64,000 bases of DNA from Actinopolymorpha sp. NPDC004070 (GCF_040610475.1 NZ_JBEXMJ010000017.1:60837-124836); one strand, 5' to 3'; positions 16,630-25,440 are shown, counted from the stretch's first letter. Notes: generated by a model not told the origin, from the sequence alone. Numbers and translations are program-made.

Positions 16630-17937
16630 TTGGGAAACGCTGAGGGTGACCATCGCGGGAACGGCTCGTCGGTCACACGGATCATCTGGCGTACGCCGTT
16701 CCTGAGGGCCGCGTGCATCAGCCTGTTCGTCGCGGGGATCGCCGCGTCGTCGACCATGCCGCAGATGACGTTGTACCTGGTGACCGAGCTGCACATCCCG
16801 ATCCAGGCCGCCGGACTGTACTACCTGGTCAACCTCACCGCGCCCGTTGCCGGGTTCGTGGTCGGCACGCTGTCCGAACGGCTGACGAACCGGCTGTCTC
16901 TGTACCGCGCGTGCGCTGTGGTCGCCGCGCTCGGCTGGGCGGCGATGGCGCTGGCCGACCGGCCGTGGATGCCGTTCCTCATCGGCGCCTTCGTGCTGAG
17001 CTTCGGCGGGGGAGCCATGGGGCAGCTCTTCGCCGCCACCCGCGACGAGCTGAGCCGGCATCCCACGCCTGCCGACAACCGGATCGTCTCCGCCGTCCGG
17101 ATGAGCTTCACCGCCGGCTGGATCGTCGGCCCCGTCCTCGGCAGCTGGTTCGGCGCCACCTTCGGCCTGCGGTCACTGCTCCTGGCCAATGCTGCCTGCC
17201 TGGTCGCACAGCTCGTCCCGCTCGGCACCCGCCGCATCGAACGCTTCAAGGTCGAGCCCGTCCGGCCGGAGGTGAGCGCCGGCCCGACGGACGGCCCGCA
17301 CGGGGACCGCACCGACGGACCCACGACGTACGGAACGAAGAACACGCTCACGCCTCTGCTGGTGTTCCTCGGATGCTGCGTGCTGGTGATGAACGGCGAC
17401 ACCATGAAGTTCGCGTTCCTGCCGTTGTACATGGCCAATCAGCTGCACGTCGGTGACGCCCTGCGGGGGACCGTGATCGCCGTACAGCCGTTCCTCGAGC
17501 TCCTGCTGATGCCGGTCTTCGCCCGGATGGCCGACAGGTTCACCCCGATCCGGGTACTCACGATGGCGGCGCTGCTCGGGGTCGGTGCCCATGTGGCCTA
17601 CGCCACCAGCACGCACGTAGTCGGGTTGTTCGTCGGCCAGGCGCTGATGTCCGGGGTCTGGGCGGCCGTCGCGGGCCTGGGGATCACCGTGGCCCAGCAG
17701 CTGTGCCCGGATAGGATCGGGCTTGCCTCGTCCATGTTCAGCAGCTGCATTCCGCTCGCGGGTGCCGTCGGCGGATCCGTCGGAGCCTTCGGTGTCGGCT
17801 GGCTCGGGATACCTCACCTGTTCGTCATCCCCGCCGTCCTGACCGTCCTGGGATTCGCGGGCTTCCTCCTTACCAGCCGACGCTTCAAGCCGGACGACTC
17901 CGCCTTCGCCGTCGGAGCCGAAGCGGCCAAGGCCTGA
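16630..17937 (+). CDS. MFS transporter (sugar-efflux-like)
   Basis: A 435-aa protein with about 12 hydrophobic segments and a charged central loop (about residues 195-240). The layout resembles the SET sugar-efflux branch of the major facilitator superfamily (IPIQAAGLYYLVNLTAPVAG). The start is weak: the frame opens with TTG at 16630. An ATG at 16599 with better context is in another frame and stops after 14 codons, so the true start may differ. A fructosamine-kinase-like gene follows after 31 bases, suggesting a shared transcript. Confidence 0.8.
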   Translation: MGNAEGDHRGNGSSVTRIIWRTPFLRAACISLFVAGIAASSTMPQMTLYLVTELHIPIQAAGLYYLVNLTAPVAGFVVGTLSERLTNRLSLYRACAVVAALGWAAMALADRPWMPFLIGAFVLSFGGGAMGQLFAATRDELSRHPTPADNRIVSAVRMSFTAGWIVGPVLGSWFGATFGLRSLLLANAACLVAQLVPLGTRRIERFKVEPVRPEVSAGPTDGPHGDRTDGPTTYGTKNTLTPLLVFLGCCVLVMNGDTMKFAFLPLYMANQLHVGDALRGTVIAVQPFLELLLMPVFARMADRFTPIRVLTMAALLGVGAHVAYATSTHVVGLFVGQALMSGVWAAVAGLGITVAQQLCPDRIGLASSMFSSCIPLAGAVGGSVGAFGVGWLGIPHLFVIPAVLTVLGFAGFLLTSRRFKPDDSAFAVGAEAAKA

Positions 17938-17968
17938 TCCTCACCCGACGTCGTGAAGGAGAACGCTC

Positions 17969-18838
17969 GTGGCCGATGACCGCGATGCGGTGCAACGCGT
18001 CCTTGACGCTGTACGCCGTCGTGCCGGACTGAACGTCGTCGACCAGGTGTCGTTGGCCGGAGGCATGGTGGCGGACGTGCGACGGCTGACTCTGGCCGAC
18101 GGGCGCACCGTCGTCTGCAAGGCGGCGTACGGCGAGCAAGCGCGCCTTGACATCGAGGCGACGATGGTGCGCCATCTCCACGACGCCCACCCCACGGTCG
18201 TACCGGAGGTGATCTACGCCGACCCCGAACTCCTCGTCCAGACCTTCCTGCCCGGGGCGCACCTGACCGCGGCAGCGGCAACCTCGCTCGGTGAGGAGCT
18301 CGCGATCGTGCACGGGCGGCACGCCGAGGCGTTCGGCTTCGACGGCCCGACGCTGAACGGCTGGTTCGTTCTGCCCAACGGATGGTCCAGCACCTGGGTG
18401 CCGTTCTTCAGGGACCAAAGGCTGCGTCACTGCGCCGACGCCGCGGTGACGAACGGGACTCTGAACGCCGGCTTTCGCGCCCGTGTCGAGACGCTCTGCG
18501 CGCGACTGGACGACCTTCTCAGCGAGCCCGCGGCTCCGACGCTGCTGCACGGCGACCTGTGGCACGCGAACATCCTCGCCGACGGCCACAGGGTGACGGG
18601 GCTCCTCGACCCCTCCGTCGTGTACGGCCACCCGGAACTCGACCTGTCCAACCTCGTGGGCCAGCCGTACGCCGACGCGGTGTTCGAGGCGTACCAGCGC
18701 TTCCACCCGATCGACAAGGACTTCGTCAAGGTCCGCGCGCCGATCTACCAGGTGTACACGGCGATCATGCACGTGCTCTACTTCGGTCACCGCTACGAGC
18801 GTTGGCTCGACGACACCCTCACCAGGAGCGGCGTATGA
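17969..18838 (+). CDS. fructosamine kinase-like / APH-fold phosphotransferase
   Basis: A 289-aa kinase of the aminoglycoside-phosphotransferase fold. The catalytic loop LLHGDLWHANIL and the metal segment LLDPSVVYGHPELDLS are the specific pattern of the fructosamine-3-kinase family, which phosphorylates ketosamines so that glycated amines break down. It starts with GTG 31 bases after a sugar-efflux-like MFS gene, consistent with handling of a sugar adduct. An antibiotic kinase is less likely because of the family-specific DPxxxYGHxExDL pattern. Confidence 0.82.
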   Translation: MADDRDAVQRVLDAVRRRAGLNVVDQVSLAGGMVADVRRLTLADGRTVVCKAAYGEQARLDIEATMVRHLHDAHPTVVPEVIYADPELLVQTFLPGAHLTAAAATSLGEELAIVHGRHAEAFGFDGPTLNGWFVLPNGWSSTWVPFFRDQRLRHCADAAVTNGTLNAGFRARVETLCARLDDLLSEPAAPTLLHGDLWHANILADGHRVTGLLDPSVVYGHPELDLSNLVGQPYADAVFEAYQRFHPIDKDFVKVRAPIYQVYTAIMHVLYFGHRYERWLDDTLTRSGV

Positions 18839-18939
18839 CGCCGTGCGGTGTCCTGCTCCGGCCGTTCACCCGTCGTACGACGGGACTTCCTCGACGAGGT
18901 CCGGCGATACTCTGCCGACATATCTTGAGGGGAGTCGCT

Positions 18940-19527
18940 GTGATCACGCTGACCGACATGGTTGCGAACGGATCCGTCACGGACGAGGGTGCCGACCTCC
19001 TGCGCCGGATCGCGGCGTCCGGTGAGTCGTTCCTGGTCTATGCACTTCCGCGGAACGCCGGCAAGAGCACACTGACGAACGCCATCCTCGCCGAGGTGGC
19101 CGCGGACGTGCCGCGGCACGAGTTCCTCGGTACGCCCGAGGAGGTGGCCGAGCTGAGCACGGACCCGCACCGCGGTTACCTGGTCGTGGGTGAGATCGGC
19201 CACCGTGGCCGCCCCGGCTACCTGGCCGGTGACGAGGTGGAGCGCACCTTCGAACTCGTCGCGGCCGGATACCGCCTCGCCTCGAGCCTGCACGCGGACT
19301 CGGTGGAGGAGGTGTTCGAGGTGCTTGCCCGCAACGGGATCCCCGCGGATGCTGCCGCCGGAATCCGTTACCTGGTGAAGGTTCGCGGGCTCGGCAACCT
19401 CGACGACCCCTCGACCCGGCGCGTCGTCGAGCACGTCAACGAGGTCACGGGCGTCGGCGCCGACGGCCCGGAGTATTCACTGCTGTACGAGTGGACTTCA
19501 CGACCGACCTCCCCATCCGTGCCCTGA
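18940..19527 (+). CDS. stand-alone TadA/VirB11-like P-loop ATPase, 195 aa
   Basis: The GTG start at 18940 follows a strong ribosome site (ttgaggggag). Walker A is LPRNAGKST (residues 37-44), Walker B-like is GYLVVGEIGH (79-88), and the segment ASSLHADSVEEVFEVL (114-129) matches the His-box/ASLHANS region of secretion ATPases (TadA, VirB11, GspE). The usual N-terminal domain and Cys motifs are absent, and the protein is about half normal length. No pilus or secretion genes are nearby. It is probably cytosolic with an unknown role. It is the only gene of its unit, followed by an RTX scar. Confidence 0.7.
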   Translation: MITLTDMVANGSVTDEGADLLRRIAASGESFLVYALPRNAGKSTLTNAILAEVAADVPRHEFLGTPEEVAELSTDPHRGYLVVGEIGHRGRPGYLAGDEVERTFELVAAGYRLASSLHADSVEEVFEVLARNGIPADAAAGIRYLVKVRGLGNLDDPSTRRVVEHVNEVTGVGADGPEYSLLYEWTSRPTSPSVP

Positions 19528-19702
19528 CCAGGGGATCCCTGCGGACAACCCGCGCGGCACGTGCATGCTTCAGGGCGGTTCTGGCAACGACAGGTTGACA
19601 GGCGGTCCTGGTGCGGACTTCTTCTCCGGTGACAACGGCACCGACATGGCCACCGACCTCAGGGCCAGGGAAGGCGACACCGAGGACGGCAGCATTCCCT
19701 GA
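19523..19702 (+). pseudogene. C-terminal remnant of an RTX (hemolysin-type Ca-binding) protein
   Basis: In the frame containing the ATG at 19565 the translation includes LQGGSGNDRLTGGPGADFF and then SGDNGTD. These are two tandem GGxGxDxLx nonapeptides of the RTX calcium-binding roll, followed by the common ending REGDTEDGSIP and a stop at 19702. There is no signal peptide or upstream RTX domain, and the left end merges into the 3' end of the ATPase gene. I read it as the tail of a deleted secreted protein. Confidence 0.7.
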
Positions 19703-19730
19703 CCCTGCATGGTTCGCGACGTCGACAGGT

Positions 19731-20525
19731 CTACGGGCGGGTCGCCTGCACGAAGGTGACCCGCCCGAACCTGTGGTCGAGGTGCTCGATCTCGCGGGCG
19801 TCGGCGAAACCGGCGCCGGCGAGGAGGGTGACGAGGCCGTTCTCGAAGTTGCGGGACACCACGGGGCTCGTCGCCACCCTCGAGCGGAGTATCCGGACCA
19901 CGCGGGACAGGCCTGGGAGGTGCCGAAGCAGGTGGGCAGGGCTGTGGCCGTGGCCGTGCGCGGCGTGGTGGGTCTGGTGGGCGCTGTCGGTGCTGTTGGC
20001 GCCGTCGGTACCGGACGCCGGACCGCCGAAGTCGACGATGGTGACCTTGCCTCCCGGCCGGAGAGCGCGCAGAGCGTCGTTCGCGAAGCCCGTCCGCCCG
20101 TCGTCGTCGACGTGGTGAAGCGCCAACGACGAGACCACATGGTCGAGCGTGGCGTCCTCCGCCGGAATGCGGTCCGCGTATCCCTGGACGAGGGTCAGGG
20201 ACACGTCGCGGCGCCTCGCCTTGCGCGCGGCCCGGCGAAGGGCGTCGTCGTCCGGGTCCAGACCGGTGACACGGGCGGCAGGCTGTGCCGCGAGGACGGC
20301 GAACGACAGGTTGCCGGTGCCGCAGCCGACGTCGACCACGGTCTGGCCGGGAGCGATCTCGGCCAGTTGGGCCACGCGTTCGTGCAGCCGCCGGACGTCG
20401 GCCACCCGGCTGAAGAGGTCGTAGAAGGGGAGGAGCCAGGTCTTTCCCGCTCCCGGCAGGAATGCGCGACCGTGGTCCTCCGGCGCGCGCCGGTCGATGA
20501 TGCGTACGTTGGTCTCGGATGTCAT
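19731..20525 (-). CDS. class I SAM-dependent methyltransferase
   Basis: A 264-aa protein. SAM motif I is VVDVGCGTGNLSF (about residue 64), followed by VTGLDPDDDAL and SSLALHHVDDDGR (motif post-I/IV) and LRPGGKVTIVDF. The UbiE/Methyltransf_11 pattern is clear. A His-rich patch (HQTHHAAHGHGHS, about 187-199) sits in the insertion before the last helices. The start at 20525 is supported by gggag. It is divergent from the AraC gene with 115 bases between, so that regulator may control it. Confidence 0.85.
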   Translation of the reverse strand: MTSETNVRIIDRRAPEDHGRAFLPGAGKTWLLPFYDLFSRVADVRRLHERVAQLAEIAPGQTVVDVGCGTGNLSFAVLAAQPAARVTGLDPDDDALRRAARKARRRDVSLTLVQGYADRIPAEDATLDHVVSSLALHHVDDDGRTGFANDALRALRPGGKVTIVDFGGPASGTDGANSTDSAHQTHHAAHGHGHSPAHLLRHLPGLSRVVRILRSRVATSPVVSRNFENGLVTLLAGAGFADAREIEHLDHRFGRVTFVQATRP

Positions 20526-20640
20526 GGTTTGCTCCCTGCGTGCTCGCCCCGCCGGATTCCGAGGGTCTGTGCGACGTGGTGTTGTCATCGTCAAGCCTTG
20601 GATATTCTTCGGCTGCAGAACAGGACAGGAGTCGGACGCC

Positions 20641-21576
20641 ATGGCACATCCTTCGGTCGGCGCCTCGCGTGAGCGCTCCCAGCGGTTGCGGACGCTGCGT
20701 TCTGACGGGACGCCGGTCTACCGCTACGAGCATCGCCTGGGCGTGCCTCCGGTCTCGGTGGAGTGCCTCGACGCCGACGGTGCGCACGCGGGATTCCCGC
20801 CGGTCCACCGCCATGCCCACGACTTCCTCGTCCTGGTCTACGTCGAGGACGGTGTGGGTTCGTTTTCCGTCGACGGTACGGACTGGCCGCTGCGCCCCGG
20901 GCAGGTTCACGCGGTGCCGCCGGGCCAGGTGGTCGACGTGTCGGCCGTGATGGCGCTGACCCGCTGCCGCGCCTGGTCGGTCGCGTTCACGCCGGACGCG
21001 GTGCCGGCACTGGCGGCAGTCTCCCCGCTGGCCTGGGCCACCCATCCACTGCTCGCGATGTTCGCCCCCGCAGCGGGCCATGGCCTCGTGCCCGAGCCGG
21101 ACCGTGCTCGTTGGTCGGCGTGGCTGGCCGACCTGTCCGAGGAACTCGCCGACCCACACCGTCTCGGCGCCGGCGAGGTCGTGGCCGGGCTCCTCACCCG
21201 TGTCCTCGTCGCGGCCGCGCGCCTGGCTCCCGATGCTTCGGTCGGAGCGCCCGACCCGCTTGTGGAACAGGTGTTCAGCCAGATCGAGGCGACCTTCCGG
21301 GATCCCGTCTCCGTCGGAGACATCGCCCGTGCGCTCGGGTACACACCGGGGCACCTCACCACCGTGGTCCGCGAACGAACCGGTCGCCCACTGCTGGAGT
21401 GGATCACCGAACGGCGCATGACCGAGGTGCGACGGATGTTGCGCGAGACCGACCTGCCCCTCGGTGTGGTGGCCGCGCGGACCGGCCTGCGCGACGCCAC
21501 CTATCTCGTACGGCGTTTCCGGGACCGCTACGGAATCACCCCGGAGAAGTGGCGTCGCAGCCAGCGCGCCGGCTGA
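20641..21576 (+). CDS. AraC-family transcriptional regulator
   Basis: A 311-aa protein: an N-terminal cupin sensor domain (HRHAHDFLVLVYVEDGVGSF, residues about 55-75) and a C-terminal double helix-turn-helix (about 225-310: VGDIARALGYTPGHLTTVVR, then GLRDATYLVRRFRDRYGITP). The ATG at 20641 follows caggag. It is divergent from the methyltransferase gene, its most likely target. Confidence 0.9.
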   Translation: MAHPSVGASRERSQRLRTLRSDGTPVYRYEHRLGVPPVSVECLDADGAHAGFPPVHRHAHDFLVLVYVEDGVGSFSVDGTDWPLRPGQVHAVPPGQVVDVSAVMALTRCRAWSVAFTPDAVPALAAVSPLAWATHPLLAMFAPAAGHGLVPEPDRARWSAWLADLSEELADPHRLGAGEVVAGLLTRVLVAAARLAPDASVGAPDPLVEQVFSQIEATFRDPVSVGDIARALGYTPGHLTTVVRERTGRPLLEWITERRMTEVRRMLRETDLPLGVVAARTGLRDATYLVRRFRDRYGITPEKWRRSQRAG

Positions 21577-21729
21577 GAGGAGTCGCGCGTCCTCGTCCTT
21601 TGCTGGCCGTGGGCGTTCGACTTGTGCGAGTACGACGAGCCCATCGCTCCTTGTTGAGGCAAGTTGAAGTTGACGTGATTCATCTTGTGGACAAGCGGTT
21701 TTCGGTGAGAGTTGGCCGATCTTGTCGGG

Positions 21730-21743
21730 TAGAATCGAACGCG
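21730..21743 (+). promoter_or_regulatory. candidate leaderless promoter of the HNH gene
   Basis: TAGAAT at 21730-21735 is a good actinobacterial -10 box. It ends 7 bases before the GTG start at 21743, so transcription would begin at or next to the start codon. No ribosome site is present. No convincing -35 is seen. This is inferred from sequence only. Confidence 0.45.
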
Positions 21744-23881
21744 TGAGCGATGGCGGTGTGGGCTTCGGCGATGACCATCTGGGTGGGGACCCGGGTGGTC
21801 GTGGGGTGCTGCCTGCCGGTTTCGCGGATTTGCCGGGTGGTCCGGAGTTGGCGGCCGCGATCGCCGCGGTGGACCTGGTCGCGTGTAACGGGTTCGAACT
21901 TGAGGAGTACGTCAAGGGGACGCGGCGGATGGTTTGCTGGGCGGAGTCGGCCAGCCTGACGGGAGTGAACGAGCTGACCTACGCCTGCGACGGCATGCCC
22001 GGCGACCCGGCGGAGCGCAGTGACACCCCGGACCCGATGACGTCGGTGGTGCTGGAGCCGTTGCTGGGGTGGACCGGTTACCGGGCGGCGCAGTACGTGG
22101 GGATGGCCGCGGCCGTGTCCCGGCTCCCACGGGTGGGTGAGGCGTTGGCCGGCGGGCGGTTGGAGCTCAACGAGGTCCGCATCATCATCGACCGGGTCAC
22201 CGACGCCAAACCGGACCTGTGGGGTGTGATCGAGGACGCCCTCTTCCCCAAGGTGCTGGAGCTTCGGGGTGGGTTGTTGCGGGCGATGGTGGAGGCGGAG
22301 GTGGTCAGGGCCGACCCCGAAGCCGCCGCGAAGCGCCACCGTGAAGCCCGCACCGGGCGCAACGTCGCGATCTGGCCCGCCGTCGACGGTGTCGCCGATT
22401 TGGCTGTGCGAGGGTTGTCGGCGGATCAGGCTGCGGAGGCGTACGGCTACATCGACGCCATCGCCCGGGCGGTCAAGTCCAGTGGCGACCCCCGCAAGCT
22501 CAGCCAGTTGCGTGCGGACGTGGCCTACTCCCTGCTCGCCGGTGCTGCCGACATCGTTGACTGCTCCGCGCCTACAGTCGCTGACAACCACACCGGGAAA
22601 AGCCAGGCCCAGCCCAAGGCCGCGAAGGACGCAGCGGACGCAGACTCTGAGCACTGCCAGGCGGCACCGGGCCAGGCTGCGCAGGACGAAGCCGAGCCGG
22701 ACCAGTCTGGGCAGGGCGAAGCCGGGCAGTGCGCTGCGAAGAACGAGACGCCGCAGGTACGCACCGAGCCCGAGCAGGCGGACCCCGAGCAGGACGAAGC
22801 CGAGCCGGACCAGTCTGGGCAGGGCGAGTACGAGCAGGGTGAGCACGGCCACTGTGGTGTTCACCGGTTCCCCGACCATGATCTGCACGACAGTTGGTGT
22901 GAGTGTGGCGACTGTTCTCCGGTGCCGGTCGCCACGTGCACGGTGTGCGGCGGCGCCGCGACGGCCGGCGTCTCGGTCCATGACACCGCAGCCCACCTTG
23001 CCGCCGACTGCGGCTCGGCCGGGGCGACCGCGACGGAGTGCGACGTGACCGGGGAGAACGTGACCGGGGAGAACCTGGCCGGGGAGAACGTGGCCGGGGA
23101 GAACGTGGCCGGAAGCAGCGCAACCGGTGAGAGTGCGGCTTCGGCGACCGGGCCTTCGGCTGCGGGGCAGATCCCGCGGCAGAACCGGCCACCGGATGAG
23201 ACGGCCGACCCGCCCGGTCCACCAGATCCACCCGACCCGCCGCCGCACAACTCGACACCACCACCACCGCCGTGGTCTTCCACGCAGCCGAGCTGGGGGC
23301 CGATCCGAACGCGCGCCAAGATCCAGCTGAACATGCCGCTGACCACCCTGATGGGACTGTCCACCCGGCCTGGTGAGCTCGGCGGGTTCGGACCGATCAT
23401 CACCGAGGTGGCCGAGCGGTTGGTGGCGAACAACCTCACCAACCCCGAAGCCAGATTCAGCGTCGGGGTCACCCATCCCGTCACGGGGCGGTTACTGCAT
23501 CTGCATCCGCTACCGGCGAGGTTCCTGCGCGGACTGCAAGCCGAGCTGGTGCATGCCCGCGACCAGCGATGCGTATGGACCACCTGCAGAAGACCCGCCA
23601 CCACCTGCCACCTCGACCACAACACCGAGTACGCCGACGGCGGGGAAACCGGCGTGGACAACATCGCACCGCTGTGCCCTCGGCACCACAAGGCCAAGAC
23701 CGAACGAGACTGGAGGCTCCGGCAGACCGGGCCGGGCGAACACACGCTCACCGACCCCTTCGGACGCCAGTACGCAAGCCGAGCACCATCACTCACCGAC
23801 CCAGCCGATCCGGTGGTGCCCGACCCCGCACCCGCCGCCGCGACGACGGCGTCAGCCCGCGACGACGTACCGCCGTTCTGA
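21743..23881 (+). CDS. DUF222 / HNH endonuclease (13E12-type) with repeated linker
   Basis: A 712-aa protein. The DUF222 domain covers about residues 30-285 and the HNH nuclease motif lies near the C terminus: CVWTTCRRPATTCHLDHN (about 610), then GETGVDNIAPLCPRHHKAKT. The middle (about 290-530) is a long low-complexity insertion with internal repeats and a Cys-rich patch WCECGDCSPVPVATCTVCGG. These 13E12-repeat proteins are abundant and multicopy in mycobacteria and relatives; their biological role is not settled (mobile-element-like or DNA-processing). The start is the GTG just after a -10 box. Confidence 0.9.
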   Translation: MSDGGVGFGDDHLGGDPGGRGVLPAGFADLPGGPELAAAIAAVDLVACNGFELEEYVKGTRRMVCWAESASLTGVNELTYACDGMPGDPAERSDTPDPMTSVVLEPLLGWTGYRAAQYVGMAAAVSRLPRVGEALAGGRLELNEVRIIIDRVTDAKPDLWGVIEDALFPKVLELRGGLLRAMVEAEVVRADPEAAAKRHREARTGRNVAIWPAVDGVADLAVRGLSADQAAEAYGYIDAIARAVKSSGDPRKLSQLRADVAYSLLAGAADIVDCSAPTVADNHTGKSQAQPKAAKDAADADSEHCQAAPGQAAQDEAEPDQSGQGEAGQCAAKNETPQVRTEPEQADPEQDEAEPDQSGQGEYEQGEHGHCGVHRFPDHDLHDSWCECGDCSPVPVATCTVCGGAATAGVSVHDTAAHLAADCGSAGATATECDVTGENVTGENLAGENVAGENVAGSSATGESAASATGPSAAGQIPRQNRPPDETADPPGPPDPPDPPPHNSTPPPPPWSSTQPSWGPIRTRAKIQLNMPLTTLMGLSTRPGELGGFGPIITEVAERLVANNLTNPEARFSVGVTHPVTGRLLHLHPLPARFLRGLQAELVHARDQRCVWTTCRRPATTCHLDHNTEYADGGETGVDNIAPLCPRHHKAKTERDWRLRQTGPGEHTLTDPFGRQYASRAPSLTDPADPVVPDPAPAAATTASARDDVPPF
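22682..22827. repeat. 38-bp perfect direct repeat inside the HNH gene
   Basis: 22682-22719 and 22790-22827 are identical, 108 bases (36 codons) apart and in frame. Each copy encodes QDEAEPDQSGQGE. Surrounding codons are Glu/Gln/Ala-rich and look like degenerate copies of the same unit. Confidence 0.9.
23045..23104. repeat. four tandem 15-bp repeats inside the HNH gene
   Basis: Units at 23045, 23060, 23075 and 23090 follow the consensus GTGRCCGGGGAGAAC. They encode (V/L)(T/A)GEN pentapeptides. A fifth decayed unit follows. Confidence 0.9.
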
Positions 23882-23929
23882 GGACAAACACGCCTCGGCC
23901 CCGGCATGCCCGCGCATGGATCAGGAAGC

Positions 23930-24673
23930 TCAGCAGAGATGCGGTGGACCGAACTCCGCGTCGACGCCGGGGGACCAGAGCACGGAGGCCGGGGTGGGTT
24001 CGAGGGGTGTCAGACCGACCGTGCGAACGAGCGAGTCGTCGATCGCAACCGGCTCGGCACGGTGGAGTGGCCACCTCGGGTGCGCCACCGGCAGGCGATA
24101 CGTCCCGAGCGGATGCCTCTGATGGAGGTACCAGCGCGCTGTGACGAACTGCTCCAAGTGTGTCGGCACCTCGATCGCCGGGCCGGGCGCCACCACCAGA
24201 TCCACGACCTGAGCACCTCGCGGCAGGCGGGGCCGGCACCGATAGCCGGACCCGGGCGGCGGACCGGGATGGGCGACGGCCGCGTTCAGTGGACTGATCC
24301 TCGACCAGGTGTACGGCAACCACGCTAGCGCCCGGGCGGCCACGACCATGTCGGCTCGCGAGACATCCATGCGCAGGAAGGCGGTGCTGTGCCGACCTTC
24401 GTCGTCGACGCAGTAGACGCGGACGTTGACCTCGTACGCCGCCCCGACGGGAACCCGCCGGAACACACACGTGCTGGGCACTCCGAACGCCACCATGCCA
24501 ACGTGAGCTTGCCCGTCCAACGTGTCCGGCCGTGTCCCAACCGGCAGGAGTCGGGCGACAGCGCCGGGATCGACTGCCCAGTGGACGAAAACGACCTCGC
24601 TCCATCGCTGGGTCAGAAGGACGGGACCGCTGATCGGCGGTGGATCGGCAGCCGGCAGGGATTCGTCCCGCAT
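23930..24673 (-). CDS. DUF2071 (YqjF-like) family protein
   Basis: A 247-aa protein with the DUF2071 pattern: QRWSEVVFVHWAVDP at the N terminus, HVGMVAFGVPST, YEVNVRVYCVDDEGRH and a C-terminal RWPLHRAEPVAI. The fold is related to acetoacetate decarboxylase, but no activity is established for the family. I chose the ATG at 24673 (ggaag upstream); a GTG at 24706 lacks a ribosome site. It is convergent with the HNH gene, 48 bases away. Confidence 0.82.
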   Translation of the reverse strand: MRDESLPAADPPPISGPVLLTQRWSEVVFVHWAVDPGAVARLLPVGTRPDTLDGQAHVGMVAFGVPSTCVFRRVPVGAAYEVNVRVYCVDDEGRHSTAFLRMDVSRADMVVAARALAWLPYTWSRISPLNAAVAHPGPPPGSGYRCRPRLPRGAQVVDLVVAPGPAIEVPTHLEQFVTARWYLHQRHPLGTYRLPVAHPRWPLHRAEPVAIDDSLVRTVGLTPLEPTPASVLWSPGVDAEFGPPHLC

Positions 24674-24786
24674 GACGTCAGGCTTCCACGGAACGACGAA
24701 CGGCACGTGGACGCACGCTCGTGATGAGCGGCATCCACGCGCCGTACGTTCAGGCGAAACGCGATGTTTGCCTGGCTACGCGGGCC

Positions 24787-25440
24787 CTAGTTGGTACGCG
24801 ACCTGGCGTCTTCCCTGACGTTCTGTGCCGAGGACTGGCCTTCGTCCTTCACTTGGCGTACGCCGTCCTCGGCGGTGCTGCGGACTTGCTGGGCAGCTTC
24901 GGTGGCGTGTTCGCGGAGGTCCTGGCCGACGTCCTGGCCGACGGACTTCGCTTCCTCCACCAGCGGCTGGCCCTTCTCCTTGGCGGTTTCCACCACCTGC
25001 TGGGCAGCCCGGGTCTCCTTCTGCGTCGCCGGAAGCAGCGAGCCGATCAGGGCGCCGGCACCGAAGGCGATCAGACCGACCGCCAGCGGGTTGCCTTCGG
25101 TCCGCTCCTGGACCGTGTGGGCAGCACCGTGAGCGGTGCTGGACACGGTGTCGACGGCGCCGGAGGCGGCGTCACTGGCCGTGCTTCCGACGTGGGATGC
25201 GCGGTCGCTCACGGAACCTCCCGCGTGGCTGGTCACGTGGCCCGCAACGCCGCGGGCGTCGTGGGCCGTCCCCATGAACCGCTCCCTCACCCGGCCGAAG
25301 CGGCCGCGTACGGCTTCCTTACGGCGTTCGACCACCCGACTGGGACTCACCTTGTCGGTCAGAGCGTCGAGGTTGCGCGAGAGATCCTCACGCGTGTCGG
25401 CGATCTGGTCGGTCAGCTGCCTTTCTGTGCTTTGGCCCAT
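24787..25440 (-). CDS. DUF3618-containing membrane-associated protein
   Basis: A 217-aa protein. The N-terminal DUF3618 motif is QLTDQIADTREDLSRNLDAL. A long Ala/Ser/Val-rich region follows with a single hydrophobic segment (GLIAFGAGALIGSLLP, about 127-142), then an amphipathic helical tail with heptad-like repeats (AQQVVETAKEKGQPLVEEAK). The tail resembles LEA/CsbD-like stress proteins. It is the last gene of a three-gene operon, and its start overlaps the holin gene by 28 bases. A peripheral cell-envelope role is inferred. Confidence 0.82.
   Translation of the reverse strand: MGQSTERQLTDQIADTREDLSRNLDALTDKVSPSRVVERRKEAVRGRFGRVRERFMGTAHDARGVAGHVTSHAGGSVSDRASHVGSTASDAASGAVDTVSSTAHGAAHTVQERTEGNPLAVGLIAFGAGALIGSLLPATQKETRAAQQVVETAKEKGQPLVEEAKSVGQDVGQDLREHATEAAQQVRSTAEDGVRQVKDEGQSSAQNVREDARSRTN

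Noticed and set aside
19570..21915. Very long minus-strand open frame (781 codons) spanning three genes
   Set aside because: It crosses a methyltransferase and an AraC gene in other frames and has low-complexity Arg/Pro composition, as expected of a high-GC shadow frame.
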